From Syntrophopropionicum propionicicum_A (GTDB lineage: Bacteria; Bacillota; Desulfotomaculia; Desulfotomaculales; Pelotomaculaceae): a stretch of DNA of 64,000 nucleotides. The stretch's first letter is position 1. Every line of letters starts with the position of its first letter. The position numbers and the translations under genes were made by a program. The notes under the pieces are model-generated. The model was not told the origin of the DNA. It did no database searches and saw only the letters and a program-made list of their open reading frames with translations. Positions 61,011 through 64,000 of this stretch are shown piece after piece. Location: the NCBI RefSeq assembly GCF_048984525.1, contig NZ_JBMGJC010000003.1:186001-250000 (forward strand), read 5' to 3'.

Positions 61011-62027
61011 ATGGATAAGAAAAAAATATCCCCGGCCATATTTGCCCTCGCCGCGCTGTTCTTCCTGCTCCCGTTTGTTACTGTTTCCTGTTCCGGGCAT
61101 GAAGTTGCGACTTTAAGCGGCACAGATCTCCTGACGGGTGTAAAAATGCCGACAGGGGGGACCACAGACCCTTACCTGCCGGCAATTATACTGGTGATTC
61201 CGGCAATCTGCGGTATCGTTTTCGGCCTGGTCTTTTTGAAAAACAAAAAGTTATCTTTGATATCTGCTGTGACAGGCGCGGTGGGTTTACTGGCCACATT
61301 TATAATAAAGTTCTTAATTGACCATGAAGCGTCATCCGAGGGTTTGGGCACGAGCTACCAGGCTGGATTTTATCTGATGCTGCTTTCTTACGCGGCGGCT
61401 GCCGGGTTTAACGGGTACATATTCGCCAGGGAAGACAGCAGGGCAGGACAGGGCACGACGCCGGAACGGGCGGCTCCATCAAAAGGTCCCAGTCCTCCCG
61501 CGGGTCCCGCACCGGCTCCAACTGCTCCTCCCGCGCCACAGGTTAATGACGGGGGCGGCAGGTTGTGCGTCAGCTGCCTTGCTGTTAATAAACCAGGCAG
61601 CAAATACTGTGAAAAATGTGGGAACCCTCTGGTTGAGGCCCCCAAAGAAAACGATGCGGCTCAAAAAAGGGAAAACCCTTTATTCATCGATTTATCCCCC
61701 GCCAAGAGGGATGATGAAACGTGCTTATTGTGCCCGCTAATGAAAATCCTGAGCGGCGGCCAAGAGGAAATAATCCCCATAAACAAACCTGAATTCTTAA
61801 TAGGCAGGGATAAAGACGCGGTGGATTATTGGGTAAAAGACAACAAATATGTGGGAAGAGTACATGCAAAAATAACCTTTGACCAGGGTATCTACTCCAT
61901 TACTGACCTAAATTCTAAAAACGGAACTTTGTTAAACGGTGAACGGCTTGCAAGCAACAAACCTTATAAGTTGACCGCAGGGGATAAAGCGTCTCTGGCA
62001 AACTTTGAGTTTATCTTTATTGCTTAA
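61011..62027 (+). CDS. Membrane protein with zinc ribbon and FHA domain
   Basis: A 338-residue protein. Four hydrophobic helices lie in residues 8-140, followed by a Pro/Ala-rich linker, a zinc ribbon (CVSCLAVNKPGSKYCEKCG) and a C-terminal FHA domain (about 250-338: FLIGRDKDAVDYWVKDNKYV, GRVHAKI, DLNSKNGTLLNGE). The FHA probably binds the phosphorylated kinase or a substrate on the cytoplasmic side. AGGAGGGGGG precedes the ATG. The remnant FHA-ABC gene follows after 31 bases. Confidence 0.85.
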   Translation: MDKKKISPAIFALAALFFLLPFVTVSCSGHEVATLSGTDLLTGVKMPTGGTTDPYLPAIILVIPAICGIVFGLVFLKNKKLSLISAVTGAVGLLATFIIKFLIDHEASSEGLGTSYQAGFYLMLLSYAAAAGFNGYIFAREDSRAGQGTTPERAAPSKGPSPPAGPAPAPTAPPAPQVNDGGGRLCVSCLAVNKPGSKYCEKCGNPLVEAPKENDAAQKRENPLFIDLSPAKRDDETCLLCPLMKILSGGQEEIIPINKPEFLIGRDKDAVDYWVKDNKYVGRVHAKITFDQGIYSITDLNSKNGTLLNGERLASNKPYKLTAGDKASLANFEFIFIA

Positions 62028-62058
62028 GCAGGAATAAGAGAGAATATATGCCATAAAG

Positions 62059-62587
62059 GTGGAAAAAGAAATGGCCTGCCTGGTAGTCACCCTTGGCCCG
62101 GACCAGGGGCAAAAAGCCGGTCTGGAGACCGGGACCATATACATAGGAAGGGACGCCTCATCCTGCAGCCTCGTCCTGTCCGACCCTAAAGTATCACGGG
62201 TCCATGCCGTAGTGAGGCTCCTGCCTGGCGGCACTGCCGTGGTGGAGGACGGTTTCGGCGGTAGCTACCAATATGGACAAGGCATTGAGCGCGGTCCAGC
62301 TGTTATTGATTCCTCAGATTATACTGTCCGGCGCCATAATACCCATGAACGAGGTTAAGCCCGAATTATTTCAAAAAGTTTTTTACCTGGCTGTCAGCAA
62401 ATGGGGTTATGAACTGGTTGGCGGCGGCATTTGCAGGATAAACGAGAAGGGGGCTGCTTTGAAGCCCCTGCCGGAGTTATCCGGCAGTTTTACCGGCCAC
62501 TGGTGGGCACTGTTCGGGTTTGTGGTCCTGCTGTATATCATAACCACCTTCGCTTTGCTTAAAAAGGACAGCCAGCAGGTAAGATGA
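62059..62587 (+). pseudogene. Remnant of an FHA domain-ABC transporter (internal deletion)
   Basis: The first frame (62059-62358) codes the start of an FHA domain (GTIYIGRDASSCSLVLSDPK, VSRVHAVVRLLPGG) and loses sense near 62260. The second frame, in register from about 62273 to 62587, reads ALSAVQLLLIPQIILSGAII and later WWALFGFVVLLYIITTFALL, the C-terminal end of an ABC-2 permease. The simplest reading is a parent gene of FHA-ATPase-permease type that lost its middle (about 1.5 kb or more) with a frame change. It is probably non-functional. Confidence 0.75.
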
Positions 62588-62714
62588 TAATATGTCCCCG
62601 ATTCTGCCGAACTAAATCATATTTATCCAATAGCAGCAAACCCGCTAATGAATAAATCGATGTCTTTTCAGCAAATTATATGTAATATTCGCAATCTGAA
62701 AGCGGGGAGCCGTA

Positions 62715-63737
62715 ATGGACCTTTTGCAATATGTTAACATCTTACCGAAAGACCGTAATAAACTTAATTGGGCCGAGGCAAACGGCTTATGGGCGATAGC
62801 CAGGAATAAACTGATCGGGCTTTCCACCCTGGAGGTCTATATTGACCAGGCTCAGGATAAAGAACTTAAAATGCTCGTTGAGTTGGGCACCACGAAAAAC
62901 GCGGTGCCTCATATTAAGATGATCGTCAAGCTGCTGCATGAAGAAGGGCTGGATGTGCCAAGCATGCTCGGCAGGTCATCACTGGAGAACATCGGTAAAA
63001 ACACCGGGGAGAAGAATTTCTTTAAAGACCATGAAATTGCCGTATCATTAAGAGAGGTTATCAGGTTATCCCTGTTCATTACATTTCGGGCTATAGAGAG
63101 CGCTGTCAGAAGTGATGTAATGGACCTTGCGTTTAAGGTATTCAGGGACGATTTCATCGGATTTAGGCAGCTGATAGATCTTCAAACGAGAAAGAACTGG
63201 CTGATGTCGTCCCCGGGTGTGGGGACGCAGAACATAAATGCCAGAGAAAGATTAAACTGGGGTGAGGCATGTGGCTTGTGGAGCATAGCCAGAGATAAAC
63301 TCATCAAACTCAACCTGTATGAGATCTACTTGTCCCAGGTTGTTGATGCGGAACTAAAAAAAGCATTGGAGTCAGCGGCTAAGAAAACTGTTATTCCACA
63401 TATAAAAAAAATCAACCTTATGCTGCACGAAGAAGAATTTGAAATACCCAGTATGTTTGGCCGGACAAGTTTGGATTTAAACGTCAGAGACACCGGTGAC
63501 TTGTATTTTCTAAAAGATTACGATATAGCCGTGAACATGAGGGAACATCTCAGGACGGTATTGTTTTTGGACTTTGAAGCGATAATGGATTCTGTGAGAA
63601 GTGATGCGATGGACCTGCTGTGGGATATTTTCAGCGAAGATCTGCAGGGCTTAAGGGATATAATAGAAATACAAAAGAAAAAGAACTGGCTGCTTTCTCC
63701 GCCGGCTGTCGGCCCGGAGCATAAAGCACAGCGTTAA
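62715..63737 (+). CDS. DUF3231 family protein with two tandem domains
   Basis: A 340-residue protein made of two related halves (about 15-170 and 180-335), each with LNWAEANGLWAIARNKL or LNWGEACGLWSIARDKL, and later HIKMIVKLLHEEG or HIKKINLMLHEEE. This matches DUF3231, ferritin-like four-helix proteins found mainly in spore formers; function is unknown. The ATG follows AGCGGGGAG. It stands alone after the FHA-ABC remnant. Confidence 0.87.
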   Translation: MDLLQYVNILPKDRNKLNWAEANGLWAIARNKLIGLSTLEVYIDQAQDKELKMLVELGTTKNAVPHIKMIVKLLHEEGLDVPSMLGRSSLENIGKNTGEKNFFKDHEIAVSLREVIRLSLFITFRAIESAVRSDVMDLAFKVFRDDFIGFRQLIDLQTRKNWLMSSPGVGTQNINARERLNWGEACGLWSIARDKLIKLNLYEIYLSQVVDAELKKALESAAKKTVIPHIKKINLMLHEEEFEIPSMFGRTSLDLNVRDTGDLYFLKDYDIAVNMREHLRTVLFLDFEAIMDSVRSDAMDLLWDIFSEDLQGLRDIIEIQKKKNWLLSPPAVGPEHKAQR

Positions 63738-63863
63738 GCCCCATAAATGTCTGCAGGTGTATTCAGGCGCTCAGGGAAACCATGGGCGTCTATTTATCTG
63801 TCCCCGGCAATCAGCTATAATATTTGGTAGTGCTGTGAAATATTTTATAAGGAAGTGATATCT

Positions 63864-64000
63864 TTGCAGGAATATAAAGTAATAGCGGCTATTACGGAAT
63901 ATCTGGATATCGTAAAATACAGCGCTGGAGCTAACTTATACGGGTTGCTTTTTGCCGCCGGCTCAGCCAGGACTGCTCAGGTTATACAGTATGAAGCTAA
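63864..64000 (+). CDS. N-terminal end of an unrecognised protein (partial)
   Basis: A TTG start at 63864, about 6 bases after AAGGAAGTGA, opens a frame to the window edge with 45 residues visible (MQEYKVIAAITEYLDIVKYS, then a small Gly/Ala-rich part). I do not recognise a family from this part. Confidence 0.5.
   Translation, partial: MQEYKVIAAITEYLDIVKYSAGANLYGLLFAAGSARTAQVIQYEA

Overview
The window looks like the chromosome of a spore-forming, anaerobic Firmicute of the Desulfotomaculum/Pelotomaculum type (inference). Start sites carry strong GGAGG-type ribosome binding sites and often use GTG or TTG. There is a tiny YjcZ-type sporulation protein gene, a DUF3231 protein gene, a mycofactocin cluster of the kind known from Peptococcaceae, and many sigma-A promoters of the TTGACA-17-TATAAT type. 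No phage, transposase, rRNA or CRISPR is visible.

Region 1 (1-13.3 kb) holds a diaminopimelate decarboxylase gene followed by a mycofactocin (RiPP redox cofactor) cluster. The 34-residue precursor gene mftA (1963-2067) sits behind a possible structured leader and ahead of a terminator-like hairpin. It is followed by a mycofactocin-type SDR dehydrogenase, mftB, mftC (radical SAM), two FadH/OYE-family flavoproteins, an ETF alpha / FixC-like / FixX-like / ETF beta electron-transfer set and mftF (glycosyltransferase). The usual mftE peptidase and mftD flavoprotein are absent from the window. The Fix-like set may carry electrons from the reduced cofactor to quinone.

Region 2 (13.3-36.9 kb) is mainly housekeeping and stress genes: an XRE regulator with its promoter and a dyad, corA, a MacA/MacB-type efflux operon, a MarR regulator whose 21-bp dyad recurs before an ArsA/Get3-type ATPase gene, membrane proteins, transketolase, a dnaK-grpE-cbpA-cbpM chaperone operon, an orphan PAS histidine kinase, yjcZ, a TetR/hydrolase pair and a LysR regulator.

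Region 3 (37.0-41.2 kb) is an accessory-looking locus. It has one 1167-residue protein with an N-terminal TIR-like domain, a STAND-type P-loop NTPase and a C-terminal array of 41-residue HAT/TPR-like repeats, eight of them nearly identical at DNA level. It lies beside a tRNA-Ala gene.

Region 4 (41.3-50.8 kb) has a possible EcsC-family protein, a Q/S-rich coiled-coil protein, an oligopeptide-type binding lipoprotein or secreted protein, an endonuclease IV-like protein, a polyamine operon (pdaD-speE-speB: arginine to agmatine to putrescine to spermidine), tRNA-Asp and tRNA-Phe, and an SPFH protein plus a small ribbon-helix-helix protein under a promoter overlapped by a perfect 15-bp inverted repeat.

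Region 5 (50.8-64 kb) is an apparent Ser/Thr phospho-signalling and envelope cluster: two paralogous TPR lipoproteins, another lipoprotein, an FHA-winged-helix regulator, a PP2C phosphatase, a Ser/Thr kinase with zinc ribbon, membrane segment and TPRs, a DUF4013 zinc-ribbon membrane protein, an FHA membrane protein, and the remnant of an FHA-ABC transporter. A roughly 88-nt intergenic element occurs twice, ahead of the lipoproteins and ahead of the phosphatase. A duplicated DUF3231 protein and a partial gene end the window.
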